From: Paenibacillus phocaeensis
GTDB taxonomy: Bacteria; Bacillota; Bacilli; Paenibacillales; Paenibacillaceae
Direction of reading: 5' to 3'
DNA length: 64,000 nt
Assembly: GCF_900021165.1 (NCBI RefSeq)
Contig: NZ_FCOQ01000018.1
Span: 73,993-137,992 of the forward strand
The notes below the pieces were generated by a model. It made no database searches and was not told the DNA's origin. It was given only the letters and a program-made list of their open reading frames with translations. A program made the translations under genes and the position numbers. Below are positions 27,665-37,589 of this stretch, piece after piece (the first letter of the stretch is position 1; every line of letters starts with the position of its first letter).

Positions 27665-27800
27665 CAATGTGTGACTGATTCGATCAGGCATGAGTTGATA
27701 AAGGTTTTTTTGGATTGTATTGGACGGTTACGGGGTATTCTATCCGTAAGCGATCACGATACAGACCCATTACCTATATTGGCTTATGCCTGTTTTTATT
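27665..27800 (+). promoter_or_regulatory. RAT antiterminator and conditional terminator of ptsG
   Basis: The RAT candidate contains the hairpin CTGAT-TCG-ATCAG (27675-27687) within GTGTGACTGATTCGATCAGG, closely like the Bacillus ptsG RAT as I recall it. The bases CAGGCATGAG (27685-27694) can instead pair over 10 positions (one G-U) with CTTATGCCTG (27783-27792), which is followed by TTTTTATTT: a terminator. CAG 27685-27687 is shared by both structures, so they exclude each other. The 88-base loop holds its own hairpin (TTACGG/CCGTAA). GlcT bound to the RAT would prevent termination and allow ptsG expression. Confidence 0.8.
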
Positions 27801-27832
27801 TGTTGCAACATGTCACAACAGGAGGGGTATTT

Positions 27833-29893
27833 ATGTTTAAGCGTTTGTTTGGGGTTTTACAGCGGGTCGGGAAAGCGTTGATGCTGCCGGTCGCCCTGCT
27901 CCCTGCGGCAGGGCTGCTGCTCGGGATCGGCAATATGCTGGTCAGCCCCGAGTTCCTGGATTTGGTGCCTGCGCTGGATAACCAAGGCGTACATGCTGTA
28001 GCCACGGTCATGATGAATGCCGGCCAAATCGTCTTCACGAACTTGGCCTTGCTGTTTGCGGTTGGCGTGGCCGTGGGTCTGGCCGGCGGTGAAGGCGTGG
28101 CCGGACTGGCCGCGATCATCGGCTATCTTGTCATGAACGTGACGATGGGGACGGTGATCGGGGTGACGCCGGGGATGATCGGGACCGACCCTGCTTATGC
28201 CAATGTGCTGGGGATTCCGACGCTGGCAACGGGGGTGTTCGGCGGGATCATCGTCGGGATTCTGGCCGCCGCCATGTACAATCGTTTCTTCAAGATCGAA
28301 CTTCCGTCCTACCTCGGTTTCTTCGCCGGGAAGCGGTTCGTGCCGATTATGACGGCGGCCACCTCGGTGCTGCTCGGCTTGTTGATGGTGATCATCTGGC
28401 CGCCGATCCAAACCGGACTAAACTCCGCGTCCCACTTCATGCTGGAACAGAACCGGACCTTGTCCGCGTTTATTTTCGGGGTGGTCGAGCGGGCGTTGAT
28501 TCCGTTTGGTTTGCACCATATCTTCTACTCGCCGTTTTGGTTCGAATTCGGCGAATACATCAACAGCGCCGGTCAACTTGTGCGCGGGGATCAATCGATC
28601 TTTATGGCCCAGCTGCGGGACGGCGTACCGTTTACGGCCGGTACGTTCATGACCGGTAAATTCCCGTTCATGATGTTTGGGTTGCCGGCCGCCGCGTTGG
28701 CGATTTATCACGAAGCCCGTCCGGAGCATAAGAAATACGTGGCCGGGATTATGGGTTCGGCGGCGTTAACCTCCTTCTTGACGGGGATTACGGAGCCGCT
28801 GGAGTTCTCGTTCCTGTTCGTCGCACCGGTATTGTTTGCGGTGCATACCATCTTTGCCGGCTTATCCTTCATGACGATGCATATCCTGGGTACGAAGATC
28901 GGGATGACCTTCTCCGGCGGTTTGATCGACTATCTGATCTTCGGGGTGATCCCGAACCGTACGCCTTGGTGGAACGTCATTATCGTGGGTCTGATTCTTG
29001 CGGTCATCTATTATTTCGGATTCCGTTTCGTGATCCGCAAGTTCAACCTGAAGACGCCGGGCCGCGAAGACCCGGAAAGCGGAGCAGAAGACGAAGCGAA
29101 GGGCGGCGCGGTGAATCAGGACGATCTGCCGCACAATATTTTGGCGGCGCTCGGCGGACAGGAGAACATCGCCCACCTGGATGCCTGCATCACCCGCTTG
29201 CGGGTTGAAGTCAAGGACAAGGGCAATGTCAGCAAGGGCACGCTCAAGAAGCTGGGTGCCTCCGGCGTGCTGGAGGTTGGCAATAACATTCAAGCGATCT
29301 TCGGAACGCGCTCCGATACGATCAAGTCCCAAATCGCCGACATTATGAGCGGGAAGACCCCGCGGGCGGCTGTGGAGACGGAAGAGGTTAAGCCTGCCGA
29401 AGCGGAGCAGCAAGCCGCTCAAGACGGCGATGCGATCATCAACGAAGACATCGTCATGCCGGTAAACGGCGAATTGATGGATATCTCCGAGGTTCCCGAT
29501 CCGGTGTTCTCGGAAAGAATGACCGGCGACGGGTTTGCGGTACTGCCCCATGACGGGGTGATCGCTTCACCGGTTTATGGGAAAGTGTTCAACGTCTTCC
29601 CAAGCAAGCATGCGATTGGGATTATGTCGGACGGAGGCAAGGAAGTACTTGTGCACATTGGTGTCAATACCGTCAAGTTGAAAGGCCAGGGCTTTAACGT
29701 GCTGGTCCAGGAAGGGGATTTGGTCGCTGCCGGACAGCCGATCCTGGAAGTGGACCTGGATTATGTGAAGGCGCATGCTCCGTCGATCATTTCGCCGATC
29801 GTCTTCTCGAACCTGCCGGAGGGCGCGTCCGTGAAGCTGCATAAGACCGGCAAACTGCCGAAAGGCGAAGCCGGAATCCTTACGATCCAGTAA
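27833..29893 (+). CDS. ptsG: PTS glucose transporter EIICBA
   Basis: A 686-residue membrane permease that imports and phosphorylates glucose. EIIC covers about 1-390 with many membrane helices ([59 protein letters not shown]). EIIB follows with the phosphocysteine in [12 protein letters not shown] (about residue 453). EIIA at the C-terminus (about 535-686) carries the phosphohistidine in [15 protein letters not shown] 27833 follows AGGAGGGGTATTT; an upstream in-frame ATG lies inside the RAT leader and is rejected. All three domains are on one chain, as in Bacillus. Confidence 0.95.
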   Translation: MFKRLFGVLQRVGKALMLPVALLPAAGLLLGIGNMLVSPEFLDLVPALDNQGVHAVATVMMNAGQIVFTNLALLFAVGVAVGLAGGEGVAGLAAIIGYLVMNVTMGTVIGVTPGMIGTDPAYANVLGIPTLATGVFGGIIVGILAAAMYNRFFKIELPSYLGFFAGKRFVPIMTAATSVLLGLLMVIIWPPIQTGLNSASHFMLEQNRTLSAFIFGVVERALIPFGLHHIFYSPFWFEFGEYINSAGQLVRGDQSIFMAQLRDGVPFTAGTFMTGKFPFMMFGLPAAALAIYHEARPEHKKYVAGIMGSAALTSFLTGITEPLEFSFLFVAPVLFAVHTIFAGLSFMTMHILGTKIGMTFSGGLIDYLIFGVIPNRTPWWNVIIVGLILAVIYYFGFRFVIRKFNLKTPGREDPESGAEDEAKGGAVNQDDLPHNILAALGGQENIAHLDACITRLRVEVKDKGNVSKGTLKKLGASGVLEVGNNIQAIFGTRSDTIKSQIADIMSGKTPRAAVETEEVKPAEAEQQAAQDGDAIINEDIVMPVNGELMDISEVPDPVFSERMTGDGFAVLPHDGVIASPVYGKVFNVFPSKHAIGIMSDGGKEVLVHIGVNTVKLKGQGFNVLVQEGDLVAAGQPILEVDLDYVKAHAPSIISPIVFSNLPEGASVKLHKTGKLPKGEAGILTIQ

Positions 29894-29932
29894 GTCTCTC
29901 TATGCCCGTACGTTCATTTGGACGCGGTGCAT

Positions 29933-29962
29933 TTGGCTTTGGTTCTCACGATCCCTTACAAT
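29933..29962 (+). promoter_or_regulatory. Candidate promoter of ptsHI
   Basis: TTGGCT (29933-29938), 18 bases, TACAAT (29957-29962), 66 bases before the ptsH start. It would allow ptsHI expression independent of ptsG. Confidence 0.5.
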
Positions 29963-30027
29963 AAGATAGGGAGCGTATTCTATATCTTTTTCCAAAACTC
30001 ATAAACCAGAAAGCGAGAGGATCAATC

Positions 30028-30303
30028 ATGGAAAGAATGTTCAAAATTACGGATGAAGACGGAATTCATGCACGCCCTGCTACGGCTCTGGTAAATACCG
30101 CCAATAAATTCAAGGGAGCCGAATCCTTCGCGGAAGCCGGCGGCAAGAAAGTTACGTTAAAATCGATTCTTGGCGTGTTGTCCCTGGGTCTTGAGCAAGG
30201 CGATTCGCTGAAGCTCATCGTTGAAGGGGAAGAGGCCGCAGAAGCACTTCAAGCGCTCACCGAAGTGATGGTTAACGAAGGGCTGGGGGAAGTGAATGCT
30301 TAA
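30028..30303 (+). CDS. ptsH: Phosphocarrier protein HPr
   Basis: A 91-residue cytoplasmic phosphocarrier between EI and the EII sugar permeases. The catalytic His is in DGIHARPAT (about residue 14), and the regulatory Ser of Gram-positive HPr, target of HPr kinase for CcpA signalling, is in [12 protein letters not shown] (about residue 45). ATG follows GAGAGGATCAATC. Its last codons overlap the ptsI start, so the two are translationally coupled. Confidence 0.97.
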   Translation: MERMFKITDEDGIHARPATALVNTANKFKGAESFAEAGGKKVTLKSILGVLSLGLEQGDSLKLIVEGEEAAEALQALTEVMVNEGLGEVNA

Positions 30304-32008
30304 AATTGATGGCATTGCCGCTTCGGCCGGCGTGGCCATCGCCAAAGCTTTCAAACTGGAGCATCCCGATTATACGATTCATCGTCGGGATGCTTCCGAT
30401 CCCGCAGCGGAATTAGCGCGTCTGGACGATGCTTTGGCTAAATCTCAACAGGAGCTTGAGGCGATTAAAGAGCGCACGCTTCAGGAGCTTGGCGAGAAGA
30501 AAGCGGAAATTTTCGAGTCCCATCTGTTGATTCTGAACGATCCCGAGCTGCTGAACCCGGTCCGTGACAAAATCGCGTCCGACAAGCTGAGCGCGGAGTA
30601 TGCTTTAAATGAAACGGCGAATGAATTTATTACGATGTTTGAAAATATGAAAAGCGCCTACCTCAAGGAACGCGCGGCGGATATGCGGGACGTAACCAAG
30701 CGCGTGCTCACGCATCTGCTTGGCTTGACTTACGCCAACCCGGCGGATATCAGCGAGGAAGTCATCGTGATTGCCGAAGATTTGACCCCGTCGGATACGG
30801 CGCAGTTGAATCGCACTTACGTGAAGGGCTTTACGACGAACATCGGCGGCCGCACGTCGCACTCGGCGATCATGGCCCGCTCGCTGGAGATCCCGGCGGT
30901 CGTCGGCACCAAAGAGGTGTTGGGCAAGGTGAACGGCGGCGATCTGGTGATTGTGGACGGGCTGGACGGCAGCGTTATCGTGAATCCAACCGAGGAAGTG
31001 CTAAATGAGTACCTGACGAAACGCGACCAGCATCTGAAGCAGATCGAAGAGTGGAAGAAGCTGCGCGAAGTGCAAACGACGTCGAAGGACGGCGTTCATG
31101 TAGAGCTGGCGGCCAACATCGGCACTCCCAACGACGTCGCCGGGGTATTGGAGAACGGCGGAGAAGCCGTAGGCCTGTATCGGACGGAGTTCTTGTACAT
31201 GGGACGCACCGAGTTGCCTTCCGAGGAAATTCAGTTTAACGCCTACAAAACGGTTCTGGAAAAAATGGAAGGCAAACCGGTTGTCGTTCGGACGCTGGAT
31301 ATCGGCGGCGACAAGGAGCTGCCGTACTTAAATCTGCCGAAAGAAATGAATCCGTTCCTGGGCTTCCGGGCGATTCGTCTGTGTCTGGAGCAGAAGGACC
31401 TGTTCCGCACGCAGCTGCGCGCCTTGCTTCGGGCCAGCGTCTACGGCTCGCTGCGCATCATGTTCCCCATGATCGCAACGCTGGATGAATTCCGCGCGGC
31501 CAAGGCGCTGCTTATGGAAGAGAAGGAGAAGCTGAAAGCCGAAGGTGTTCAAGTATCCGAGGAGATTCAGCTCGGAATCATGGTAGAGATTCCGTCGACG
31601 GCCGTTCTGGCCGATCAGTTTGCTAAAGAAGTGGACTTCTTCAGTATTGGGACTAACGACCTTATTCAATATACGATGGCAGCCGACCGCATGAATGAAC
31701 GTGTATCTTATTTGTACCAACCTTACAACCCGGCGATTCTGCGGCTGGTGAAAATGGTCATCGACGCTGCCCATAAGGAAGGCAAATGGGCGGGCATGTG
31801 CGGTGAGATGGCGGGCGATGCCACCGCTATTCCGCTGCTGCTGGGACTCGGGCTGGACGAATTCAGCATGAGCGCAACTTCGATTCTGCCGGCTCGTTCG
31901 CAGATCTCCAAGCTGTCCAAGGCGGAGATGGAGCAGCTCGCGACCAAGGCGCTGCAAATGCAGACCGCGGAGCAGGTCGTCGAGCTGGTTCGGGGTATCG
32001 AAGCGTAA
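30296..32008 (+). CDS. ptsI: PTS enzyme I (phosphoenolpyruvate-protein phosphotransferase)
   Basis: A 570-residue cytoplasmic enzyme that takes phosphate from PEP and passes it to HPr. The phosphohistidine is in [21 protein letters not shown] (about residue 189); the PEP-binding C-terminal barrel has the signatures [34 protein letters not shown] and the catalytic Cys region [14 protein letters not shown] 30296 overlaps the end of ptsH by eight bases. A strong terminator follows. Confidence 0.97.
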   Translation: MLKIDGIAASAGVAIAKAFKLEHPDYTIHRRDASDPAAELARLDDALAKSQQELEAIKERTLQELGEKKAEIFESHLLILNDPELLNPVRDKIASDKLSAEYALNETANEFITMFENMKSAYLKERAADMRDVTKRVLTHLLGLTYANPADISEEVIVIAEDLTPSDTAQLNRTYVKGFTTNIGGRTSHSAIMARSLEIPAVVGTKEVLGKVNGGDLVIVDGLDGSVIVNPTEEVLNEYLTKRDQHLKQIEEWKKLREVQTTSKDGVHVELAANIGTPNDVAGVLENGGEAVGLYRTEFLYMGRTELPSEEIQFNAYKTVLEKMEGKPVVVRTLDIGGDKELPYLNLPKEMNPFLGFRAIRLCLEQKDLFRTQLRALLRASVYGSLRIMFPMIATLDEFRAAKALLMEEKEKLKAEGVQVSEEIQLGIMVEIPSTAVLADQFAKEVDFFSIGTNDLIQYTMAADRMNERVSYLYQPYNPAILRLVKMVIDAAHKEGKWAGMCGEMAGDATAIPLLLGLGLDEFSMSATSILPARSQISKLSKAEMEQLATKALQMQTAEQVVELVRGIEA

Positions 32009-32052
32009 CCAGCGAAGATCTTTTCCAACCGAATTTGACGGGTTTCTTCTTG

Positions 32053-32083
32053 AACCGGTGCCGTGATGGCGCCGGTTTTTTTT
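32053..32083 (+). terminator. Intrinsic terminator after ptsI
   Basis: AACCGG-T-GCC pairs with GGC-G-CCGGTT (3' arm ending 32077), followed by eight T residues to 32083. Confidence 0.93.
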
Positions 32084-32184
32084 CGCAGGCAAGGTTTATT
32101 TTTGGGCGATTTTGGGATAAAGTGAGGTAAAACTGCAAAGCTGTTGAACCACAACTTCTATAGGTTACGGGAGCTAGAGTTCGT

Positions 32185-33723
32185 ATGCAAAATAACTATG
32201 AAACCATTGGAATCATCGATATCGGGTCCAACTCGATTCGTTTGGCGATTTATGAAACGACCCCGCGGGGAGAGTATCGCTTGATCCATGAGCTGAAGGA
32301 ATCGGCGCGTTTGAGCGAAAAGATGAATGCCCAAGGGGCCATGGAAACCAAGGAAATCCAGTCGATTGTTCCGATCCTGCGCCAGTTCCGCGAAGTGTGC
32401 CGAGCCTACCGCTGCCGGGGGATCCGGGTGGCCGCGACGGCGGCGATCCGGAACGCAGCAAATGCGCAGGAGATCGGCAGGATGCTCGAAGAGCAGACTG
32501 GTCTGACGGTGGAGATCCTATCCGGTGAACAGGAAGCCTACTTCGGCTTTATCGCCGTAGCCGGCGGGATGGCGATCGAGGACGGCTTTATTATCGATAT
32601 CGGGGGCGGCAGCACGGAAATCACCTTATTCCGCGGCCGGCAGTTGATCGACAGCGTTTCGCTGCCAATCGGTGCGGTCAACGCCCAGGTGAAGTTTGGC
32701 GTACCGGAGGAGCCGTGGCCGCCCGAGCAAGTGGCCCGGCTTCAGGAGGAAGTCGGCCGAATGCTGGACGGCTTGCCCTGGATCGGAGCCCACCCGGGAT
32801 TGCCGCTCATCGGGCTGGGCGGAACGATACGTACGCTGGGCAAGCTGGATCAGCGTCGGCGCAAATATCCGCTCCGCTTGGCTCATCATTACCGATTGGA
32901 GCCGGAGAGTCTCCGGCATTACGCTGAAGCCCTGCCTCGGCTGACGCTGGAGAAGCGCAAACGCATCGACGGGTTGTCCAAGGCGCGGGCGGATATCATT
33001 GTACCGGGAACGATCCTCTTGAAGACCGTCTTCGACCGGATTGGGGCAGTGAATCTTCGGGTCAGCGGTTCGGGGCTGCGCGAAGGGCTGCTGCAGGATA
33101 CGCTGGGTCTTGAAGTACCGGCTGCCGATCAGGTGCTGGAACAGCAGGCTAGTACACTTCTGGCCTTTCATGGACTGGCTCCGACTGCCCATTACCGCAA
33201 GGTTCGACAGTACGCGGAGCAGCTGTACGGGGTACTCACCGGGGAGCAAGCTAACCGAGACCACGCCAAGCTGCTGGGAACGGCGGCGATGTTGTATAAA
33301 ATCGGCGGCACGATCCGTTACCATCAATACGATAAACATACCTTGTACTGGTTGCTGCATGCTCCCCTTGGCGCATTCACCCACCGGGAAGCGGTATTAT
33401 GCAGTTATATCGCCGATTATCCGGCCAATCACGGGAAAAAGTCGGGAATGGAGGAGTTCCGCACGTTGCTGCAGGAAAAGGATGACGAGGACATGCAGAA
33501 ACTCGGAGCGCTGTTGGAGGTGGCGGTTGCCCTTGACGCCAGCGAGACGCAGACGGTGGCCGCCGCCGAAGCAGTCTTGGAAGGGGAGGCCTTGCTGCTG
33601 AAGCTGAAATGCCGCAGTCAGGCTTACCTGGAGACCAGGCAGCTTGAGGCTGCGGCCAAGAGCTTCAAGAAAGCGTGGGATCTTAGATTGGAGTGGGAGA
33701 TTCATCCGTCTTCCACGCGCTGA
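32185..33723 (+). CDS. ppx: Ppx/GppA family exopolyphosphatase with HD-like C-terminus
   Basis: A 512-residue phosphatase of the ASKHA fold. The N-terminal domain shows IIDIGSNSIRLAIYE and the phosphate loop FIIDIGGGSTEITLFRGR; LIGLGGTIRTLGKL and the motif around RADIIVPGTILL follow. Residues about 315-512 are the helical HD-like domain of long Ppx proteins. It likely degrades polyphosphate or hydrolyses pppGpp. It is convergent with ppk, and the last 41 bases of the two genes overlap. ATG follows GGGAGCTAGAGTTCGT. Confidence 0.92.
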   Translation: MQNNYETIGIIDIGSNSIRLAIYETTPRGEYRLIHELKESARLSEKMNAQGAMETKEIQSIVPILRQFREVCRAYRCRGIRVAATAAIRNAANAQEIGRMLEEQTGLTVEILSGEQEAYFGFIAVAGGMAIEDGFIIDIGGGSTEITLFRGRQLIDSVSLPIGAVNAQVKFGVPEEPWPPEQVARLQEEVGRMLDGLPWIGAHPGLPLIGLGGTIRTLGKLDQRRRKYPLRLAHHYRLEPESLRHYAEALPRLTLEKRKRIDGLSKARADIIVPGTILLKTVFDRIGAVNLRVSGSGLREGLLQDTLGLEVPAADQVLEQQASTLLAFHGLAPTAHYRKVRQYAEQLYGVLTGEQANRDHAKLLGTAAMLYKIGGTIRYHQYDKHTLYWLLHAPLGAFTHREAVLCSYIADYPANHGKKSGMEEFRTLLQEKDDEDMQKLGALLEVAVALDASETQTVAAAEAVLEGEALLLKLKCRSQAYLETRQLEAAAKSFKKAWDLRLEWEIHPSSTR

Positions 33724-35797
33724 TTGCCCGGGCGGCAAATTGGCTCCGGCAAGGAGCGGCTTGAGAGCCGCTGTGGATGGGCTCGTATTTGCCGCTGGGG
33801 ACCAGGCGTCTCGCCTTCACGTTATCCGCGAGCGACAGCATCAGGACCCGCACCAGCGTCTCCCGGGTTTGCGGCTTGGTGACAGGGCACATCAGCTCAA
33901 GCCGTCGCGTCAGGTTGCGCGTCATCCAGTCGGCGCTGGACAGCCATACCTCGGGGCTCCCGCCATTTTCAAAATAATAGATGCGGGAATGCTCCAGGAA
34001 CCGGTCGACGATGCTGCGCACCGTGATCCGTTCGCTTAAGCCCTCGACTCCCGGGCGCAAACAGCATACGCCGCGCACGATCAAGTCGATGCGGACGCCG
34101 GCAGCGGAGGCTTCGTATAATTCGTCGATCATCTCCTGGTTGGATAAGGAGTTCATCTTGGCGATAATCCGCGCCGGGCGGCCGGCAGCAGCATGCGCAG
34201 CTTCCCGCCGGATCAGCTCAAACAGCTTGTCCTTCATGCCGGTGGGCGCTACGGTCAACGCTTGCCACTCTTCGGCTTCCGAATACCCCGTGATGAGGTT
34301 AAACAGTTGGGAAGCGTCCTCGCCAATCGCAGAATCGGTCGTAAACAATCCGATATCGGTGTAGAGCCGGGCGGTGATGTCGTTATAGTTGCCTGTGCCC
34401 ACATGGACGTAACGCTTCAGGTCGCGTCCTTCCTGGCGCACGACCAGCAGGATCTTGGCATGGGTCTTCAGCCCGATCAGACCGTAAACGACATGGCAGC
34501 CGGCCTTCTCCAGCGTACGCGCCCAGGCGATGTTCCGCTCTTCGTCAAATCGGGCCTTCAGCTCAACGACGACGGTGACCTGCTTGCCGGATTCCGCGGC
34601 CCTTGCGAGCGCCTGAATCAGCGGCGAGTTCCCGCTGACGCGATACAGCGTCATCTTGATCGCCATCACCGTCGGATCCTCCGCGGCCTGATCGATGAAA
34701 TCGGTCACCGCATCGAAGCTCTCGTAGGGGTGGTATACCAGAACATCCTTCTGTTTTAATACCTCAAAGAAGTCATCGTTCTCATCGAATTCCCGGGGAT
34801 ACACCGGATCAACCTGCGGGTAACGCAGTCGAGCAAATCCCTTGGCCGCACCCGGGAGACGTCCGAGGAACCCCAAATCAAGCGGACCCTCAATTTCAAA
34901 AATCGCGTCGCTGATTTCAAACTCCTCCTTAAGGACCTCAAGCGCATATGGATGAATGCCCTTCTGAATCTCCAGGCGGACCGGTGCTCCCCAGCGCCGT
35001 TTGCGCAGTTCCTTCTCAATCTCCTCCAATAAGTCCTCGGCCCCTTCCTCGTCGATGGCCAGGTCAGCGTTGCGCGTCAATCGGAATTCGTCAACGGCCA
35101 GCGGGGTGTACCCGCTGAACAGCGTTTGAATATGATGGCGGATCAGTTCCTCGATCAGGATGAAGGACTGCTTCTTGCTATTGGAATGATGCGGCAACGG
35201 GATAATCCGGGACAGGTTGGAGGGAATTTGCACGATCGCGAAGTACGTTTCCTCCTCCTCCTCTTCTTCCGTTTGCGCCGTCCGGTTCCGTTTTAATACG
35301 ACGGCCAGATAGACAAACCCGGTGTGTACGAGTGGAAAAGGGCGGCTCTGGTCTACCGCCATCGGCGTCAGCACCGGATACACGATATCGTGATAATACG
35401 TCTCCATCGATTTGCGCTGTGCTCCGTTCAGCTCGTCATACTTGAGAAACTGGATGCCCTCCTTGGCGAGAAGTCTCGACAATTCCCGATAAGTTCGATA
35501 TTGCTCGGCCACCATCGCCGAAATCCGGGCAATCAGCCTTCTATAGAGTCCGGCCGGGGTGTAGCCGGTAAAATCCTTCTTGGTATATCCGGCGCGGATT
35601 TGATCCTGGATGCCGGCGACGCGTACGCTCATGAACTCGTCCAGGTTGCTGGAGACGATGGACAGAAATTTAGCCTTCTCCAGCAAAGGGGTGCTCGAAT
35701 CCTTGGCTTCCTGCAGCACGCGGCGGTTAAATTCCACCCAGCTGAGGTCGCGGTTCAAATATCGCGGTCCTTGCTTTTTCATCACCATATCCGCCAT
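33683..35797 (-). CDS. ppk1: Polyphosphate kinase 1
   Basis: A 704-residue kinase that makes polyphosphate from ATP. The N-terminal domain starts YLNRDLSWVEFNRRVLQEA and includes SSNLDEFMSVRVAG. The phospholipase-D-like catalytic half contains the active histidines in GLKTHAKILLVVR (autophosphorylated) and DRFLEHSRIYYF, plus YVHVGTGNYN and SSADWMTRNLTRRLE. ATG at 35797 has GGAGGT 9 bases upstream on the minus strand. The C-terminal ~30 residues run antisense into the 3' end of ppx. Confidence 0.96.
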   Translation of the reverse strand: MADMVMKKQGPRYLNRDLSWVEFNRRVLQEAKDSSTPLLEKAKFLSIVSSNLDEFMSVRVAGIQDQIRAGYTKKDFTGYTPAGLYRRLIARISAMVAEQYRTYRELSRLLAKEGIQFLKYDELNGAQRKSMETYYHDIVYPVLTPMAVDQSRPFPLVHTGFVYLAVVLKRNRTAQTEEEEEEETYFAIVQIPSNLSRIIPLPHHSNSKKQSFILIEELIRHHIQTLFSGYTPLAVDEFRLTRNADLAIDEEGAEDLLEEIEKELRKRRWGAPVRLEIQKGIHPYALEVLKEEFEISDAIFEIEGPLDLGFLGRLPGAAKGFARLRYPQVDPVYPREFDENDDFFEVLKQKDVLVYHPYESFDAVTDFIDQAAEDPTVMAIKMTLYRVSGNSPLIQALARAAESGKQVTVVVELKARFDEERNIAWARTLEKAGCHVVYGLIGLKTHAKILLVVRQEGRDLKRYVHVGTGNYNDITARLYTDIGLFTTDSAIGEDASQLFNLITGYSEAEEWQALTVAPTGMKDKLFELIRREAAHAAAGRPARIIAKMNSLSNQEMIDELYEASAAGVRIDLIVRGVCCLRPGVEGLSERITVRSIVDRFLEHSRIYYFENGGSPEVWLSSADWMTRNLTRRLELMCPVTKPQTRETLVRVLMLSLADNVKARRLVPSGKYEPIHSGSQAAPCRSQFAARAISAWKTDESPTPI

Positions 35798-35941
35798 GTA
35801 CGAATGACCTCCGCCTCATTTTTCTTGCTCTGATTCTTTTTTATTTTACTATGATGCGAGGCGCTGAAATGCATAGTTATGTAAACTCTATGTAAAAATT
35901 ATAATTCTATGTAAAGTTGATGCGTGAGATCGGATCTCTTT

Positions 35942-35971
35942 GGTTAAGTTGGTGGTAAAAATGGGTAATAT
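35942..35971 (+). promoter_or_regulatory. Candidate promoter of ctc (sigma-A or sigma-B-like)
   Basis: GGTTAA (35942-35947), 15 bases, then GGGTAA (35963-35968) resembles the Bacillus sigma-B pattern GTTTAA-N12/15-GGGTAT that drives ctc in Bacillus. The overlapping TAATAT (35966-35971) could equally be a sigma-A -10 with a poor -35. No sigB gene is in this window, so the sigma factor is undecided. Confidence 0.35.
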
Positions 35972-36033
35972 ACGTTTAGGGCATCTTACGCCAATTGCCA
36001 AATTAGGAAAAAATTCAAGGAGGTTGTTGCAAG

Positions 36034-36672
36034 ATGAGTACGAACCATCACTCGTTTCAACTGAACGCCACGCCACGAACGGAATTCCACCGTTCATCGC
36101 TGCGCCAGCTGAGACAACATGGACGCGTTCCTGCGGTCGTGTATGGAGCGGAGTCCGAGAACCTCGCGGTTCATGTGGATGTGAAGGAGCTTGTGAAGGT
36201 CGTGCGTACGGGAAGATCGGAATTTTTCGACCTGAAGGTGGAAGGAGGTCCAACCGTTCCGGCGCTGATTAAAGATATCCAGCAGCAGCAAGGAAAGATC
36301 CTGCACGTCGATTTTCAGCAGGTATCCAAAAATAAACCGATTCGCGTGAAAATCCCGCTGCATTATACCGGTACGGCAGCAGGAACCCGGGTTGGCGGCG
36401 TTCTGCAGGTTCAGGCAACCGAGCTGGAGGTGGAGGGCTTGCCGGATGATTTGCCGGCAACCTTGGATATAGACATCACTTCGCTGGATGCGGGGGACAA
36501 GCTGTTAGCCGGAGATGTGAAGCTGCCGGCGGGGGTGACGATGCACGCGCAGCCGGAGGAGCTGTTGGCTTCGATCGTCCTGCCGCGGGTGGCCGATGCG
36601 GACCTGGCTCAGGATGCCGCTGCCGACGGGGAGCCGGCCGGAACGGTTGGCTCGGGCGAAGCTGCGGAATAA
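36034..36672 (+). CDS. ctc: Ribosomal protein L25/general stress protein Ctc
   Basis: A 212-residue 5S rRNA-binding protein of the long L25 (TL5/CTC) form. The N-terminal L25 domain (about 1-95: RTEFHRSSLRQLRQHGRVPAVVYG, ALIKDIQQQQGKILHVDFQQV) is followed by the beta-rich TL5 C-terminal domain (about 100-185) and an Ala/Glu-rich tail. ATG 36034 follows CAAGGAGGTTGTTGCAAG, one of the strongest ribosome sites here. Monocistronic, with its own terminator. Confidence 0.95.
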   Translation: MSTNHHSFQLNATPRTEFHRSSLRQLRQHGRVPAVVYGAESENLAVHVDVKELVKVVRTGRSEFFDLKVEGGPTVPALIKDIQQQQGKILHVDFQQVSKNKPIRVKIPLHYTGTAAGTRVGGVLQVQATELEVEGLPDDLPATLDIDITSLDAGDKLLAGDVKLPAGVTMHAQPEELLASIVLPRVADADLAQDAAADGEPAGTVGSGEAAE

Positions 36673-36707
36673 TCCGCGTTGCAACTGGATGAGATTCGTT
36701 TGTCTTC

Positions 36708-36750
36708 AGGGGTTGTTCTCAGCGCCTTGAGCGCTGAGGGCAGCCCTTTT
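36708..36750 (+). terminator. Intrinsic terminator after ctc
   Basis: AGGGG...CTCAGCGC (36718-36725) pairs with GCGCTGAG (36731-36738)...CCCT, followed by TTTT. Confidence 0.9.
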
Positions 36751-36769
36751 CATTTGCGGCTCGTTCCGC

Positions 36770-36798
36770 TTGACGAATCCTGCTTTTGTAACTAGAAT
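36770..36798 (+). promoter_or_regulatory. Promoter of the bdbDC-like pair
   Basis: TTGACG (36770-36775), 17 bases, TAGAAT (36793-36798). Confidence 0.78.
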
Positions 36799-36855
36799 GG
36801 TTGCAGGATAAGACGAAGCTCAAATCTATCAATCTATCAGGAAAGAAGGGGTCGC

Positions 36856-37569
36856 ATGCCGCCGAAAACCGCAACCAACGCTTTGGCCAAGCGCAAAGCC
36901 GAACAACAGAAGCAACAGCAGCAAATGAAGAAAAGACGCCTGATCTGGTTTACGACGGTGGGGCTGTTACTGGTACTCATTATCGTCGTGTTGACGATTC
37001 AACCCAAGCCGAAGGCGGTCGAATTTGATTACGCCGCGCTGCCTGTGCTGGGACAAGCCGATGCGCCGGTCAAGGTGCTGGAGTTCGGGGACTATCAATG
37101 TCCGTCATGCAAGCATGTTAACGAACTGATTAAGCCTAATTTGGTGAAGGATTATATAGATCAAGGCAAAGTCGCCTTTTATTTTATGAATTTACCGTTT
37201 ATCGGTTCCGACTCGTTTACGGCCGCGCTGGCCGCTCAATCGGTATATCATCAAAGCAATGACGCGTTCTGGACGTATTTCGACGCGATCTTCGAACGTC
37301 AAGGGGCGGAAAACAGCGGCTGGGCTTCGCCTGAATTCCTCGTGAATCTGGCTAAGGAGCTGGAGCTGCCGATCGATTACGACCTGCTGCAGAAGGATAT
37401 CGCCGAGGCAACGTACCAAGAAGAGGTTGAAGCCCATTTGTCCCGAGGCGACAAGCTGGGCGTGGACAGCACGCCGACGTTCTTCATCAACGGGGTGGAA
37501 TACGCTGGCAATCTGGGTGATTACGAGACGCTGAAGAAGACGCTGGATCAAGAATTATCCGGCGAATAA
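36856..37569 (+). CDS. bdbD: Thiol-disulfide oxidoreductase, DsbA-like (BdbD-type)
   Basis: A 237-residue membrane-anchored extracytoplasmic oxidase that puts disulfides into secreted proteins. A very basic, Gln-rich N-terminus (residues 1-28) precedes one transmembrane helix (about 29-50, LIWFTTVGLLLVLIIVVL). The thioredoxin-like domain has the redox motif CPSC in FGDYQCPSCKHV and the cis-proline loop GVDSTPTFFING. ATG follows GAAAGAAGGGGTCGC. The BdbC-like gene follows 20 bases on, giving the oxidase/quinone-reductase pair. Confidence 0.92.
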   Translation: MPPKTATNALAKRKAEQQKQQQQMKKRRLIWFTTVGLLLVLIIVVLTIQPKPKAVEFDYAALPVLGQADAPVKVLEFGDYQCPSCKHVNELIKPNLVKDYIDQGKVAFYFMNLPFIGSDSFTAALAAQSVYHQSNDAFWTYFDAIFERQGAENSGWASPEFLVNLAKELELPIDYDLLQKDIAEATYQEEVEAHLSRGDKLGVDSTPTFFINGVEYAGNLGDYETLKKTLDQELSGE

Positions 37570-37589
37570 TCGGGGTGGAGGGATGGAGA

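Noticed and set aside
27643..27671. TTGACA as the ptsG -35
   Set aside because: The matching -10 position reads AATGTG and lies within the RAT; TTGCAT-N17-TATAAT at 27603-27631 is far better.
36801..37028. 75-codon frame upstream of the bdbD-like gene
   Set aside because: It overlaps the bdbD-like start in another frame and has no ribosome site.
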